Part shown: positions 9,935 to 22,800 of the stretch, piece after piece
Layout: every line of letters begins with the position of its first letter
Position numbering within the stretch: the first letter of the stretch is position 1
Notes under the pieces: generated by a model
Database searches by the model: none
What the model was told of the DNA's origin: nothing
What the model saw: the letters and a program-made list of their open reading frames with translations, nothing else
Source of the DNA: Lamellibrachia columna
Taxonomy: Eukaryota > Annelida > Polychaeta > Sabellida > Siboglinidae
Direction: 5' to 3'
Assembly (NCBI GenBank): GCA_963662155.1
Contig: OY759266.1
Span: 2,151,139-2,215,138, forward strand
DNA: 64,000 bases
Made by a program: the position numbers and the translations under genes

Positions 9935-12260
9935 CCATTGGTGTAAGACATGTTGATGCAGTGTTTACCCTACACTGTGGTAAGACATGTTGATACAGCA
10001 TTTACCCTACACTTTGGTGTAAGACATGTTGATGCAGTGTTTACCCTACATTGTGGTAAGACATGTTGATACAGCGTTTACCCTACACTTTGGTGTAAGA
10101 CATATTGATGCAGTGTTTACCCCACACTATGGTGTAAGACATGTTGATGCAGTGTTTACCCTACACTTTGGTGTAAGACATGTTGATGCAGTGTTTACCC
10201 TACATTGTGGTAAGACATGTTGATACAGCGTTTACCCTACACTTTGGTGTAAGACATATTGATGCAGTGTTTATCCCACACTATGGTGTAAGACATGTTG
10301 ATGCAGTGTTTACCCTACACTTTGGTGTAAGACATGTTGATACAGTGTTTACCCTACACTGTGGTAAGATATGTTGATGCAGTGTTTACCCTACACTTTG
10401 GTGTAAGACATGTTGATACAGTGTTTACCCTACACTTTGGTGTAAGACATGTTGATGCAGTGTTTACCCTACACTTTGGTGTAAGACATGTTGATGCAGT
10501 GTTTACCCCACACTATGGTGTAAGACATGTTGATGCAGTGTTTACCCTACACGTTGGTGTAAGACATGTTGATACAGTGTTTACCCCACACTTTGGTGTA
10601 AGACATGTTGATGCAGTGTTTACCCCACACTTTGGTGTAAGACATGTTGATTCAGTGTTTACCCCACACTTTGGTGTAAGACATGTTGATACAGTGTTTA
10701 CCCCACACTTTGGTGTAAGACATGTTGATGCAGTGTTTACCCCACACTTTGGTAAGACATGTTGATGCAGTGTTTACCCTACACTTTGGTGTAAGACATG
10801 TTGATACAGCGTTTACCCTACACTGTGGTAAGACATGTTGATACAGTGTTTACCCTACGCTTTGGTAAGACATGTTGATGCAGTGTTTACCCTACACTTT
10901 GGTGTAAGACATGTTGATACAGCGTTTACCCTACACTGTGGTAAGACATGTTGATGCAGTGTTTACCCTACACTTTGGTGTAAGACATGTTGATACAGCG
11001 TTTACCCTACACTGTGGTAAGACATGTTGATGCAGTGTTTACCCTACACTTTGGTGTAAGACATGTTGATGCAGTGTTTACCCTACACTTTGGTGTAAGA
11101 CATGTTGATGCAGTGTTTACCCTACACTTTGGTGTAAGACATGTTGATGCAGTGTTTACCCCACACTATGGTGTAAGACATGTTGATGCAGTGTTTACCC
11201 TACACTTTGGTGTAAGACATGTTGATACAGTGTTTACCCCACACTTTGGTGTAAGACATGTTGATGCAGTGTTTACCCCACACTTTGGTGTAAGACATGT
11301 TGATTCAGTGTTTACCCCACACTTTGGTGTAAGACATGTTGATACAGCGTTTACCCTACACTGTGGTAAGACATGTTGATACAGCGTTTACCCTACACTG
11401 TGGTAAGACATGTTGATACAGCATTTACCCTACACTGTGGTAAGACATGTTGATACAGCGTTTACCCTACACTGTGGTAAGACATGTTGATACAGCATTT
11501 ACCCTACACTGTGGTAAGACATGTTGATGCAGTGTTTACCCTACACTGTGGTAAGACATGTTGATGCAGTGTTTACCATAAACTTTGGTGTAAGACATGT
11601 TGATACAGCGTTTACCCTACACTGTGGTAAGACATATTGATACAGCATTTACCCTACACTTTGGTGTAAGACATGTTGATGCAGTGTTTACCCCACACTA
11701 TGGTGTAAGACATGTTGATGCAGTGTTTACCCTACACTTTGGTGTAAGACATGTTGATGCAGTGTTTACCCCACACTTTGGTGTAAGACATGTTTATACA
11801 GCGTTTACCCTACACTTTGGTGTAAGACATGTTGATACAGCATTTACCCTACACTGTGGTAAGACATGTTGATACAGCGTTTACCCCACACTTTGGTGTA
11901 AAACATGTTGATACAGCGTTTACCCTACACTTTGGTGTAAGACATGTTGATGCAGTGTTTACCCCACACTATGGTGTAAAACATGTTGATACAGCGTTTA
12001 CCCTACACTTTGGTGTAAAACATGTTGATACAGTGTTTACCCTACACTATGGTGTAAGACATGTTGATGCAGTGTTTACCCCACACTATGGTGTAAAACA
12101 TGTTGATACAGCGTTTACCCTACACTTTGGTGTAAAACATGTTGATACAGTGTTTACCCCACACTATGGTGTAAGACATGTTGATGCAGTGTTTACCCCA
12201 CACTTTGGTGTAAGATATGTTGACTACCCGACATGTTGATGCAGTGTTTACCCCCCACTT
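9935..12260. repeat. 39/37-bp minisatellite with 154-bp higher-order repeat
   Basis: About 59 units of TTTGGTGTAAGACATGTTGA plus TGCAGTGTTTACCCTACAC (39 bp), mixed with 37-bp units reading GTGGTAAGAC. In the first part, blocks of three 39-bp units and one 37-bp unit recur at about 154-bp spacing (10026, 10180, 10334). Because 39 is a multiple of three, open frames of up to 143 codons reading VRHVDAVFTLHFG arise; these are repeat artefacts. Confidence 0.96.
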
Positions 12261-12766
12261 AGAAGCGTAACCTGAAAGACTCCAGAATGACAAAATGTGT
12301 GCATTTTGCATTGCGATCGTTTAAATTGGAGATGGTAAGACGAGTGAGGGATGTGGCAGGGGGCCCACCTCCGACCATTTTTGCCGAGGGTCCGCCGGCA
12401 CCTCCCACCTATTTTTGAAGCCAACCTCCTTACATTTTTAGAATAACCCAATTCCTGTCAGACCCCTTTATAATTATTCATAATTCAATTCAGTCATTAA
12501 TATTATGAAACGAATTCTAGACTACTCGGCCCACGGACAACTCGGCCCGGGACAACTCGACCCAAGTGTCGAGACAGCTCGGCCCAATGATAAATTGCTC
12601 AGCTCCGATTTTGAGACAACTCTGCCCAAGTGTTGAGACAGCTCAGCCCAATGATAAATTGCTAAATTAACCTTGAATCCAAATGTTATCTCATGTATTC
12701 TTGAAACACATCACCCGTAACCCTGGCAATAATCACCACGATATTGTAGGCCTATGTCATATATTA

Positions 12767-12768
<2 letters not shown>

Positions 12769-12806
<38 letters not shown>
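12769..12806. repeat. (GT)n microsatellite
   Basis: Uninterrupted GT dinucleotide run followed by TATATTATTTAATTATTATT-type AT-rich DNA. Confidence 0.95.
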
Positions 12807-12810
<4 letters not shown>

Positions 12811-13069
12811 TATTTAATTATTATTATTAATAAAATATTATTATCATTAATTAAGATATAAAATGCTTCGTGTGTGTTTTCGTTTTGACTTTCTAGAGAT
12901 TATTGAAGGTAAACTTTTTTTTATCTTCGTATACAAGTGTATAAATTCATTATAGAGTGTTCTCCATAATTATAGTACACCTACCAACACTTATATTACC
13001 CTAAAATTGTTACATTACCCTGAAATGATGACACTGTCCTTTGATTTGTCATAGTAATTGACGTCCTAC

Positions 13070-14590
13070 TCTTGTATTGTGTTATTGAGCTGATCTTGTA
13101 GGTTGTTTGGTTTTGGTTTGTGTGTGTTAAGAATATCTGAAGGCTATATTAACTGGCTTCACTACTCCTGCTTTGTTTTACTGAGCAGATTGTTTCACGT
13201 CGTTTGTCCTTTGATTTGTGTGTGTCAGCAGTGTGCGGAGGCCGTAGTTATTGGCTTGATACTCTTGTATTGTTTCGTTGAGCAGGTCTTTTTGTTTGAA
13301 TAACGGCATTGTACAACGTGCACTGAAACAAAGCGTCCGACATCAGCAGTATTTACCTGAAGTTGGCTTCCCTTTGACTTTGATGACGAGAAGGCCTACC
13401 ACGACTAAGTCGCCTTTGAATGCATTGGATAGAAGTTAGGAACTGAGCAGATCTTGCGTGATCCTCTGATTAACAAGAAATATAACACCTGTTTAAATTC
13501 CCCCGTGTGATGTGGAAATTGGTTCAGGGTAATGTTCTGTTAAAAATTCTTAGTTGTAAGCCATTTCAGTAGTATGCCTTTGTTATGCTAAATTCGTAGT
13601 GAATCTGAATATGATCCTTATATATTAGTCTACATAATATCTACCAAGTTTCATGCTTTTATCACCTAATGCACAATCGTTAATCCACTACTAATATAAT
13701 ATGGTACATTATCAACAACGGAGTATAAAAGGTAAAATATGGATCCATTTACATTTAATAAACTACATATAAAAACATCAACAAACACGCCATGGATTGA
13801 AATATATAAACACACATGCTTTAGATGTAGTAGAATATACGTAAAACATTTAAAGAATTTTAAGTCAAGTCACGCAGGCGTTTCATAGAAATAACAACCA
13901 AATATTATAGTGCGGGTTCTGTATGAGACGGGCATTAAATCAATCAACGGCCAATTGGAGACGGGCATGGGCGGAGTCAACACTAGACACAGACCAATCA
14001 ACGGCGGGATTGATAGAGCACACACCTTCCTTCTCTATTGTGTTACCAAAACTGCTATATGCTTCATTCACACCTTTCTTGAAATATCAAATGAAGCCAA
14101 ACACACAAGTAATGTATATTTACAAACATAAACACGAAGAATACATTTCTTTCCATAATAAACAGCATGAAAATCAGACCAGAGTGCGAGAACTTCTGAA
14201 AATGAGCGAGGGATAGACGGAGTAGTGACAGGTTGTAAAGTATAGGCCAGTTTGATTTTAATTAGTTTTTATGCGCTAATGTTTAGTAAGTCATTTGGAA
14301 GTTTATTCGATGTGTTAAGCCTAGATTAACAACAGAAAAACAGGTTTCTAAAGGTTTCAAGTGGATATGGACACAATCCATATGGTGTCAAAGATTGATG
14401 GTACTGTTTAGACACTTCAGCCTTCCCTTTAATCCTGACATTTGCTAAATTGCTCTGACCCGAGGGTCAACGTAATTGGGGAACCGAGAAGGAGCCCTGG
14501 GAACCCTGGAATTGGCGCAGCTCCAAGAGTTCAAAAGTTTAACTTGCAAAATCGGGAAAGGAAGATTGGCAGACGTCATTGTCCAGTGGT
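13070..14590. other. Geneless interval inside the 5.2-kb segment
   Basis: Contains a weak ~100-bp duplication around 13090-13300 (each half has TTTGTGTGTGT and TTGAGCAG/CTGAGCAG motifs) and GACGGGCAT/CCAATCAACGG repeats around 13930-14010. No recognised protein. Confidence 0.4.
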
Positions 14591-14592
14591 TT

Positions 14593-16055
14593 TTTAACAA
14601 GACAAGATTTAACAAGATTTGCCATCCAAGCCAAAGGCCCAGATGGCAAGTGGACAAGGAAGCCATTGGCTTATCGAGAGTCCAACAATGTTCATCTACT
14701 TATAACCCGCCCTCCTGAGATATGTGTCAACCTTGTTTTTAAACATATTCACGCTGCTAGCAGTTACACAATCTGTAGACAATTTGTTCCATTCATTTAT
14801 TGTCCTCTGTGAGAACGAGTGCTTCCTGATGTCCAATCTACATTGATCCTTTACTAATTTTCTAGAAAAACATATTTCTATCAATATTTTCATACACATT
14901 CAATATCTTAAAAACTTCAATCTGATCTCCTCTTAACCTCCTTGTCTCTAGAGTTGTTAAACCACATTCTTTCAGGCGTTCTTCATAACTAAGGTCTCTC
15001 AGTTCTGGAATCATTTTAGTTGCTCTCCTTTGTATGCGTTCAAGCGTATCTATATCTTTCTTACGATATGGTCTCCATGCTTGTATACAGTATTCTAAAT
15101 GAGGTCTAACTATTGCTTTATAAAGAGGTATAATTAACTTTTTTCCCTTGTATGCTATGTTTCTTCTAATCAATCCAAGAATTTGATTACCCTTTGAAGC
15201 TGCAATACCACACTGCTCTGAAACTTTCATATCAGCGCTTATTGTAACTCCTAAGTCCTTTTCTTTTACAGTAGTACCCAGAACAGTATCTCCCATTTTA
15301 TAGTTTACATTCAAGTTCCTATGTCCTGTATGTAGGCATTTACATTTCCCAAAATTGAACAACATCTGCCATTTCTCAGACCATTTCACTAATCTGTCTA
15401 GATCGTTTTGTAAATGTTGTTTATCACCATCAGTATTAACCTTTCTAAACAGTTTTGTGTCATCCGCAAATTTCAGTACGTTACTTGTTATACTGTCGTC
15501 CAAGTCATTGATATAAATTAAGAATAATATAGGTCCTAATACTGATCCTTGAGGTACCCCACTCAAAACCGATTTCCAATTTGAAACTTCTCCATCTACT
15601 ACAACTCGTTGTCTTCTGTCAATCAGCCATTGTTCTATCCAGTCAGTTATGCTGTCCCCGATACCATGGGCTTTTAATTTAAGTAGTAATCTTTGATGTG
15701 GCACTTTGTCAAAAGCTTTCTGAAAATCTAAGTAGATAATATCTACTGGCGATCCCACGTCTATCCACTTAGTGATTTCTTCCAAAAAACATAACATATT
15801 TTTTTTGTTAAGCATGACCTCGATTTAAGGAATCCATGTTGAGATGAATTTAATAATTTATGCTTAACGAGGAATTCCACCATATGGTCTTTAATTAACC
15901 TTTCTAATAATTTACAAATCACTGACATTAAACTCACTGGTCTGTAATTCTCTGACTTATTTCTCGAACCCTTTTTAAATAATGGTATGATGTTTGCTTC
16001 TTTCCATTCAAACGGAACAACTCCCTCTTTTAATGACAAGTTGAATACTCTTGCA
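14593..16055 (-). mobile_element. 5'-truncated CR1/L2-like LINE with frameshifted reverse transcriptase
   Basis: Minus-strand translation gives most of a non-LTR reverse transcriptase in three pieces. 16055-15780: WKEANIIPLFKKGS, ENYRPVSLMSVICKLLE, LNSSQHGFL. 15815-14862: YLDFQKAFDKVPHQRLL, SGVPQGSVLGPILFLIYIND, the catalytic FADDTK box, and TRRLRGDQIEVFKI. 14899-14696: FSQRTINEWNKL, ending at a stop. Frameshifts near 15.80 kb and 14.88 kb split the ORF, so it is inactive although the catalytic residues survive. The 3' UTR (14593-14695) ends in AACAAGATTT repeats; the same tail sits in the minisatellite at 2.85 kb. The endonuclease and ORF1 are absent. Confidence 0.93.
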
Positions 16056-16478
16056 TGGTTGAGAGGGTGGGTGGATTTAACAAGTTGACCAATAGTAAAG
16101 CGTATTGGGTATTTAAGCAATCACAGTGCCTCTAGTGATGGCGTCTGATTTTGGAAAAGTGGGAGTATAAATACCCCGGAGGAGCGTTTACAAGGGGCGG
16201 CAAGACTATTTTAAATTCACACTGAGGTGTGTAGTCATGCTGAATTTTAGGCATCCAAATTTTAGGCATGGTTGAGAGGGTGGGTGGATTTAACAAGTTG
16301 ACCAATAGTAAAGCGTATTGGGTATTTAAGCAATCACAGTGCCTCTAGTGACGGTGTCTGATTTTGGAAAACTAGGAGTATAAATACCCCGGAGGAGCGT
16401 TTACAAGGGGCGGCAAGACTATTTTAAATTCACACTGAGGTGTGTAGTCATGCTGAATTTTAGGCATCCAAATTTTCA
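16053..16478 (+). repeat. 213-bp tandem duplication carrying TATA- and CCAAT-like motifs
   Basis: Two nearly identical copies (16053-16265 and 16266-16478) starting GCATGGTTGAGAGGGTGGG. Each has GACCAATAG, then about 75 bp later GAGTATAAATACCCC (TATAAATA at 16166 and 16379), then GGAGGAGCGTTTACAAGGGG. The spacing fits a core promoter reading rightwards. No annotated transcript starts here that I can recognise. Confidence 0.7.
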
Positions 16479-16864
16479 GTAAGGGTGGTCCTGGCGGGCC
16501 ATACCTGCTTTAGCATTAGAATTCAAAATTTCCGGCCAGAATTTTCTTGTCAAATCTTCTAGATTTTAAGAATCTGTATACATTTTGAGTGATGTTTACA
16601 TTCACTACTTTTCTTTACGGTTTACAGTGATAGATGTCTTCACTGTTATTTGTATTTGTCATCGTGAGTGATTATATTGCTACTATGTACGTAGCCGTCT
16701 GATGTACAAGATTAAAATCGTTTTGAACCTGGAGAACAATGCGTTGACAACACTTCTGTAGTACTCCATGTACTCATTGGTTGAGTGAGTACACATTCAG
16801 TTATAAATCTCGACCTGGCGAGCGCAAAAACGACGGACAATCAAAATATCTTTCGTTGTGAGAA

Positions 16865-17023
16865 ATGCCTCCTGGACCATTGCGTGCGGCCCCGAAGAAG
16901 ACAAGAAGAGGGAGGCATGTATCTTACAAGGTGGTGGATACGGTAGTGAAGGGGAAGTTGACACCCAGTATCGATGCCAAGCTCAACTGGAATTCAGGGG
17001 TAAAGAGGAAAGAAACAACGTAA
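16865..17023 (+). CDS. Small basic ORF, 52 codons, unrecognised
   Basis: Starts MPPGPLRAAPKKTRRGR, continues HVSYKVVDTVVKGKLTPSID and ends VKRKETT before TAA. Ten of the first 20 residues are Pro, Lys or Arg. A TATA-like TTATAAATC lies about 65 bp upstream (16801), and the segment lies inside the inverted-repeat-bounded region, downstream of the duplicated promoter-like module. I do not recognise the family. It could be a first exon, a transposon ORF, or chance. Confidence 0.3.
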   Translation: MPPGPLRAAPKKTRRGRHVSYKVVDTVVKGKLTPSIDAKLNWNSGVKRKETT

Positions 17024-18014
17024 TACGTACGTAATGTATAATAAATACTATGCACATGTCATGTGTGTGAACATGTAAGTGGGTGCATATGAAGAATATA
17101 TTGACCTCCTTTACCGCTTTTATTTGTTATAATTCATTCAGATCTTTAGAAATTGGAATGAGCCAAATGCAATAAAAAGTATTTTCCAGTTTAACAGCTG
17201 AATCATAATACATTATTTGCATCAAACCGACTATGATGGCGCCCAAAAGTTCCAATCATACCAGTAGAAAATTATTTGCATAAACTAGCAAACAGAATCT
17301 GGTAAAAATTTGAATTCCGAGGAAAAAAGCCGGATTATTGCGCGTGCGGAAACCTTTCCCATTATCATAGGCCATTTAGTTGGTAGTGCACTGGCAGTCG
17401 TGTCTAATTACATTCTCACAGCAAATGTAAAATGTACGTTCACAAAGCCATGCAATAGTTGTGATATGTAATAATAAAAAAATTATATGTGTAGTGATGT
17501 CGGTTCGTAATTCAAACTACGGCACGAAAACATTCCACTTCCCCGTTATCGCCCTAACAAAGCGCCATCATATCATTTATCATTGGGCCGAGCTGTCTCG
17601 ACACCTGGGCCGAGTTGTCTCAAAATCGGAGCCGAGTTGTCTCGAACTGGGCCTAGTTGTCCCAGGCCGAGTTGTCCGTGGCGGCGTGGGCCGAGTAGTC
17701 CAAGCACCTTATGAAACTAACAAAAATAATACTTTCAACGAGGTTTTTAGTTTTACTTGCACAGCACATCTGACCCTGAGGACGTTTTACTGATGACGTG
17801 AGTTTATGTATACCTGTTATGAAACCAACAACCAAAACGACTACATCATTCCATTCATTACCTGTAATATCGTTCGTAGAAAATCAAAAACGTGTTCTGT
17901 ATCTCGCAATACTCGCCAGATGGCGCTCCAACTCTGCTAGTAATACCAACTCGGGCCCATTGGAACTGGTGTTGCGAAATGACATATTCTCCTCCGCCTT
18001 CCGTCATTGATCCC

Positions 18015-18830
18015 GTTTCATTGCTGTCTCCACTACCCCATCCCTAGCTTTCGTTCTCCACTGCCCTTATCCCTCGGTCTGGTTCTCCACTCCCCCTATC
18101 CATCGCTCTCATTCTCCACTCCCCCACCTCTCACTTTCGTTCTACACTCCCCCACCCCTCGCTTTCGTTTTCCACTCCCCATCCCTCGTTCTCCATTCCC
18201 TACCCATCACTTTCGTTATACACTCCCCATCCCTCGTTCTCCACTTCCCACCCCTCGTTCTCCACTTCCCACCCCTCACTTTCTTTCCCCACTCCCCATA
18301 TCCCTCACTTTTACTCCACTCCCCCTCTCCATCGCTATCATTCTCCATTCCCCACCCCTTACTTTTGCTCTCCACCCCACATACCTCACTCTCGTTTTCC
18401 TCTCCCCCTATCCATCACTCTCCATCGATTTCGTTTTCCATTCCCCCACCCCTCAGTTTTGTTTTCCACTCCCACATCCCTCATTCTCGTTCTCTATCCT
18501 TCGCTCTCGTTCTCCACTCCCCCATCCTTCGCTTTTGTTCTCCACTTCCCCTGTCCATTGCTCTCATTCTCCACTCCCTCTATCCCTCACTTTCGTTGTC
18601 CACTCCCCCTATCCCTCACTCTTGTTGTCCACTCCCCATCTCCATCACTCTCGTCTTCCACTCTCCCTCCCCTCAGAATTGTTCTCCACTCCCCCTATCC
18701 CTCATTCTCGTTCTCTACCCCCTCTATCCCTCGCTCTCATTCTCCACTCCCTTTATCTATCGCTTTTGTTCTCCAATCCCCCTATCCCTCGCTCTCGTTT
18801 TCCCTCTCACTTCCGCCAATTATCTCTTCA
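18015..18830. repeat. Degenerate pyrimidine-rich tandem repeat
   Basis: About 30 diverged copies of a unit like CACTCCCCCTATCCCTCGCT plus CTCGTTCTC. Almost all C/T on the plus strand. The apparent 309-codon Pro/Ser/Phe frame here is a by-product. Confidence 0.85.
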
Positions 18831-19140
18831 CACAGTCTTCCCATCTCAGTCGCTGTCTTCCTTTTCTCATTCTATCCTTTCATTCGTTCCACGTATCCAG
18901 CCAACTTTAATCTACTCATCACCAGCTTCCTCCTGAAACGCTCTTTCACACTAACCTCCTCCCTCATCTCCTTCATTCTTCGCTTGTCTATTCTTAAGTC
19001 CCATCATTCTTGTCGCCCAGTTATTTTTCGCAAACTTTCACATTCTCTTGTTGTCTTTCCGTCATCGTCATAGTCTCTAGGCCGTATAAGTAGGTTAGAG
19101 TTACGCACGAGTTAAGCAGGTTCCCGTTGAGCTTCCTCTA

Positions 19141-19162
19141 TGTGTGTGTGTATGTATATATA

Positions 19163-19254
<92 letters not shown>

Positions 19255-19272
19255 TGTATGTATGTATGTATG

Positions 19273-19313
<41 letters not shown>
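19141..19313. repeat. Compound microsatellite (GT/TATATG/TATG/TA)n
   Basis: Successive blocks of GT, TATATG, TATG and TA repeats, ending at 19313 next to the dispersed repeat at 19.32 kb. Confidence 0.97.
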
Positions 19314-19317
<4 letters not shown>

Positions 19318-19500
19318 GGTTATATCTAACAGTATGGCGCGGCCCATAAAATGTTGTGTGTAAGATGTTGTGTGTTCAACAAGGTTTACCTAGCAAACCG
19401 CAGTGATATTCTTGATTTTAGATGCAAATGGTTATGCATTAAAAAATCCTACAGGTGCAAAGGTCCAAAACCATGTTCCTTGTTTCCCTTTAATGAGAAG
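19318..19500 (+). repeat. Dispersed repeat, copy 1 (pair with 49.1 kb)
   Basis: Shares ATCTAACAGTATGGCGCGGC-like start, GTGTGTTCAACA, GTGATATTCTT, GGTTATG and CCCAAAACCATG/TTTCCCTTTAA blocks with 49122-49290 in the same order and orientation. No coding content recognised. Confidence 0.7.
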
Positions 19501-19800
19501 TTGCCGCCACGTTTTAGGATTCTTTTTAAGGTTGGGTTTGAGTTGTGAATTGTCTGGTTTCATTTAATACGGTGATCAAATTTATCAAAATATACTGTAC
19601 TGCAAACAGCGCGGCATTACGAGCATTAAATAGCAAACAAATAAGAAATTCAAATAATAATAATAATGTTAGCATGTATGCATTCTCTATGTAGCATTGG
19701 AGTAAGAAGAGTCATTTACTTGTGAAACTAAATACAAAAATGCGCTTCAGGACAATTTATTTCGACGTTTGCGCTAAGGCTAAGCCTACGTGAACACGCC

Positions 19801-19865
19801 ATGGCGGATGTTTCGCTGGACGAGTACATTGCAAAGAAAAGAACTAATTTAAATCGTCCAAGCGG
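19801..19865 (+). CDS. POLDIP3: POLDIP3 exon 1
   Basis: ATG follows AACACGCC. Encodes MADVSLDEYIAKKRTNLNRP then SG, matching the family start (MADISLDELI in human). Ends at GCGG/GTAAGA, leaving two bases that complete a Gly codon with exon 2. Confidence 0.9.
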
Positions 19866-22800
19866 GTAAGATGGCATACCGTAACAACATGCCAAAGTAC
19901 ATTATGTTTTTATCAACAACTCATGTTTTCAATATATATCTCAATTTAAAGTATACATTTCCGTGTCAAATGACAAATGCATTTCGCAGGTGGCCTACTA
20001 CTTTTTTATCGAACGCGTTGCATGTTAACATCACTGACTGACTGTCACGATATGTAAACTCGTATACGTGTGTCGAGTGCATTTTATTGTTTACGGGAAG
20101 CATTTGTTGTTTGAAGTTAATCACTATTGTCGTGTGTTTGGAATAAACAACCGAAGTAAAATTAATTACAGCTGAAATATTCCAGTATGAACTACGAAAT
20201 CAAAACGAAACTGGTCTGTGCTGACTGCTGTGTGAAAAGGTGTGTCTGGCTGTGCCTGTGGCTGTGCCGAGCAGAAACAGTCAAGACTAAACTGAATTGG
20301 GTAAATTGGATAACACATGGTCCATGTCTATGCGAATAACATGTGGAAGTGAATTGCACGTCAAATAACAGGGTGACCTCACACCACTTTACATACATAC
20401 ATACATACACACACTATACACTGTACAGGCCTTGACATTAAGCTTTTGTACCCAGTGCCAGTGGTCGCGTTTTGAGAACGGTGATGCCGTCACATGCATA
20501 TCGAGTTACAGCTAGTTATACTCGAAAATACAACGGGCGAACTGGACCTGATATTGTATATAATATTATGTTACAATTACGTTTATTTCTTTTGAATATA
20601 AACTTTTGGACTGAAGTACAAAGTTACGGTAAACTTAACTATCTGCTCGTGTATAGCTTTTTCATGGTTGGTCCATCCAGGTATGTAAATGACATTCTTA
20701 TAAGGCCTAGCATTTTGTTGGCTTTGTTTGCTACCATCTCCACTTGTTGATTAAACTTTAGATCTATTTGCACCCCCAAGTCTCTCGTGGTCCCCCACAG
20801 GGTTTTCCACCACTGGTTATAGTATAGTCGTAGTGGTGGTTGTATTGTCCCAGATGCATAACTTTGTATTTCTCTTCATTGAAACGAAGCTGCCACTTTC
20901 TAGTCCATGCTTCTAGTTATCTTAGGTCTGTCTGCAGTGTTCCTTCGTCAGATTGAGCAGTCATTTGTTGGAATATCTTGGTATCACCAGTGAACATGTG
21001 AATAGGTGAGTCAACCACATCTGGCATGTCGTTAATGTAGCAGATAAAAAGCATTGGCCCAAGTACTCTTCCTTGCTGTATGCCGCTCATGCCGGGGGAC
21101 CATGACGATATGCTACCATTGACGAGAACATATTGGCGTTGTTCCTCCAGGAAGGCTGCAATCCATTGCAACACCTTGCCACCTATCCCGTATCCTGCCA
21201 ACTAAACTACCAGCCTCTGCTGTGGGTCCGTGTTGAACGCTTTAGCAAAATAGAGGTAAATTGCATCCACACTATCTCCCTGCTCTATGGCTTCCGTCCA
21301 TTTATCACAAGTAGTGCATGAGCGGCCATGCACGAAGCCTTGCTGAAGACTTGACAGTAGGTTGTTTCTTGTCTTGTCCTCAGTCAGACTCACTGGGCAG
21401 TAGTTTCCTGGCAAGTGTTTCTGGCCCGTCTTAAATATTGGGGTGACGTTTCCCTCTTTCCAGTGCTGTGGTAAAGTCCCCTCAGCGAGTGATTTGATGA
21501 ATAATTTTTGAAAAGGTTCTACCAGCTCAGTCAATTCAACCAGAAGACGTGGATGGAGCCCATCCGGTCCTGGTGGTTTTGTAGTCTTTAGTGTCTTCAA
21601 AATCTTCTCGACTTTTGTGATCAGGAAGTCAGTCAGCTCTGTGTTGTTCTGTCAATTCTCAAATGTGGGGGTGTTCTCAAGGCTTTCTAGGGTGAAGACA
21701 CTTGTGAAAAAGGATTGAGTACTTCGGCTTTGTCAACATCAGTCTCAGTCATTGTCCCATCCAGACCCTCAAGATCTGCCACTGCTGAACAACAGGGCTG
21801 GGGGTCAATTCCAATTCAAGTTCAAATTCCTTTCAGTTCAATTTAATCAATTCCAATTCAATTAATTTTTTTCAATTAATTTTTTCAAATTCAAATTCCA
21901 GCTAAAATGTTTCATTTCAAATCCAATTCAATTCAAATTCCGAATTAATTCTATGGGAGTTTTTCCAGAGCAAATGCATGGCGTAATAGTAATATGTAAT
22001 TGTAATAGAAATTTGTTTCTGTAATAGTAATAGAAAAACTTCTTCCATTTATGCTCAGAACTCTAGGTTAGCCAGACATAAATGTGGCCAGAGTATTTTC
22101 GAGCCGTGGTAGTAGATAATAGTCTGTTACTTTTCTATTGCATCTATTGCTGCAAATTTACAAAATATCAGGTTTGTTTGTTATTCCAACTGCTAGTAAT
22201 TGTAAACAATGTACAAACAATGGCTGAGCTGTTATTAAAAAAACATGAAAAGACCAGTAGGCTGATCATTTTATGGTTTAAGAAATATCTGCTAAATGAA
22301 ACAATGCAGGAGTAGCAAGCCAATTACTAATTGTTGAGATGTCCGACTGCGTTATATCCGAATCCACGTAATAACGGGGCGCGTAATAACGAGGTGCGAG
22401 TGTACATTTGAATAATATTTTTGTCCACATTTTCAAATTATCAATGCTTTGTTCCAGTCTAAATCAAGCTCCATTTACGACCAACACAACCATGAGACCA
22501 GTGAAACAACAGACTATAGAACGAACATTTGATGCCCGCAACAAACTGGGCAGTCGCACAAATGTCATGGTTCAAGACGCGCGGCAGAAACTCATACAGA
22601 AGACTAAGTTTGTCGATGCTCGCGCACGCATACAGAGCAAAGCAGCCATGAAGACCCCAAACCGCGTGACTGACGCTCGTCTCAAATTGCAACAGAACAA
22701 ATTGAGTCAGATGCCCCCAAATGCTGATGCACGATTCAAAATACAGATTACTCAGAAGCCCAAGTTCGACGCTCGTGCTAAAATTGTGGCAAAGAAAGGG

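Larger units (their letters stand above)
12520..17700. mobile_element. 5.2-kb segment bounded by inverted ACTCGGCCC-type repeats
   Basis: The left end (12520-12655) reads GACTACTCGGCCCACGGACA; the reverse complement of 17575-17700 also begins GACTACTCGGCCCACG. Both ends contain several internal copies of GACAACTCGGCCC and end in CGGCCCAATGATAA, so each terminus is itself a degenerate tandem repeat. This is the layout of a fold-back or TIR DNA transposon. No transposase is recognisable inside; the interior contains a later LINE, a duplicated 213-bp module and one small ORF. No target duplication is obvious, so the two ends could also be two separate short elements in opposite orientation. Confidence 0.5.

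Noticed and set aside
10026..12239. Several 65-143-codon frames reading VRHVDAVFTLHFG
   Set aside because: 39-bp minisatellite translated; no start context, no splice structure, no family.
18007..19073. Pro/Ser/Phe-rich frames of 181-309 codons
   Set aside because: Pyrimidine-rich degenerate repeat; overlapping frames in all three phases show composition bias, not coding.
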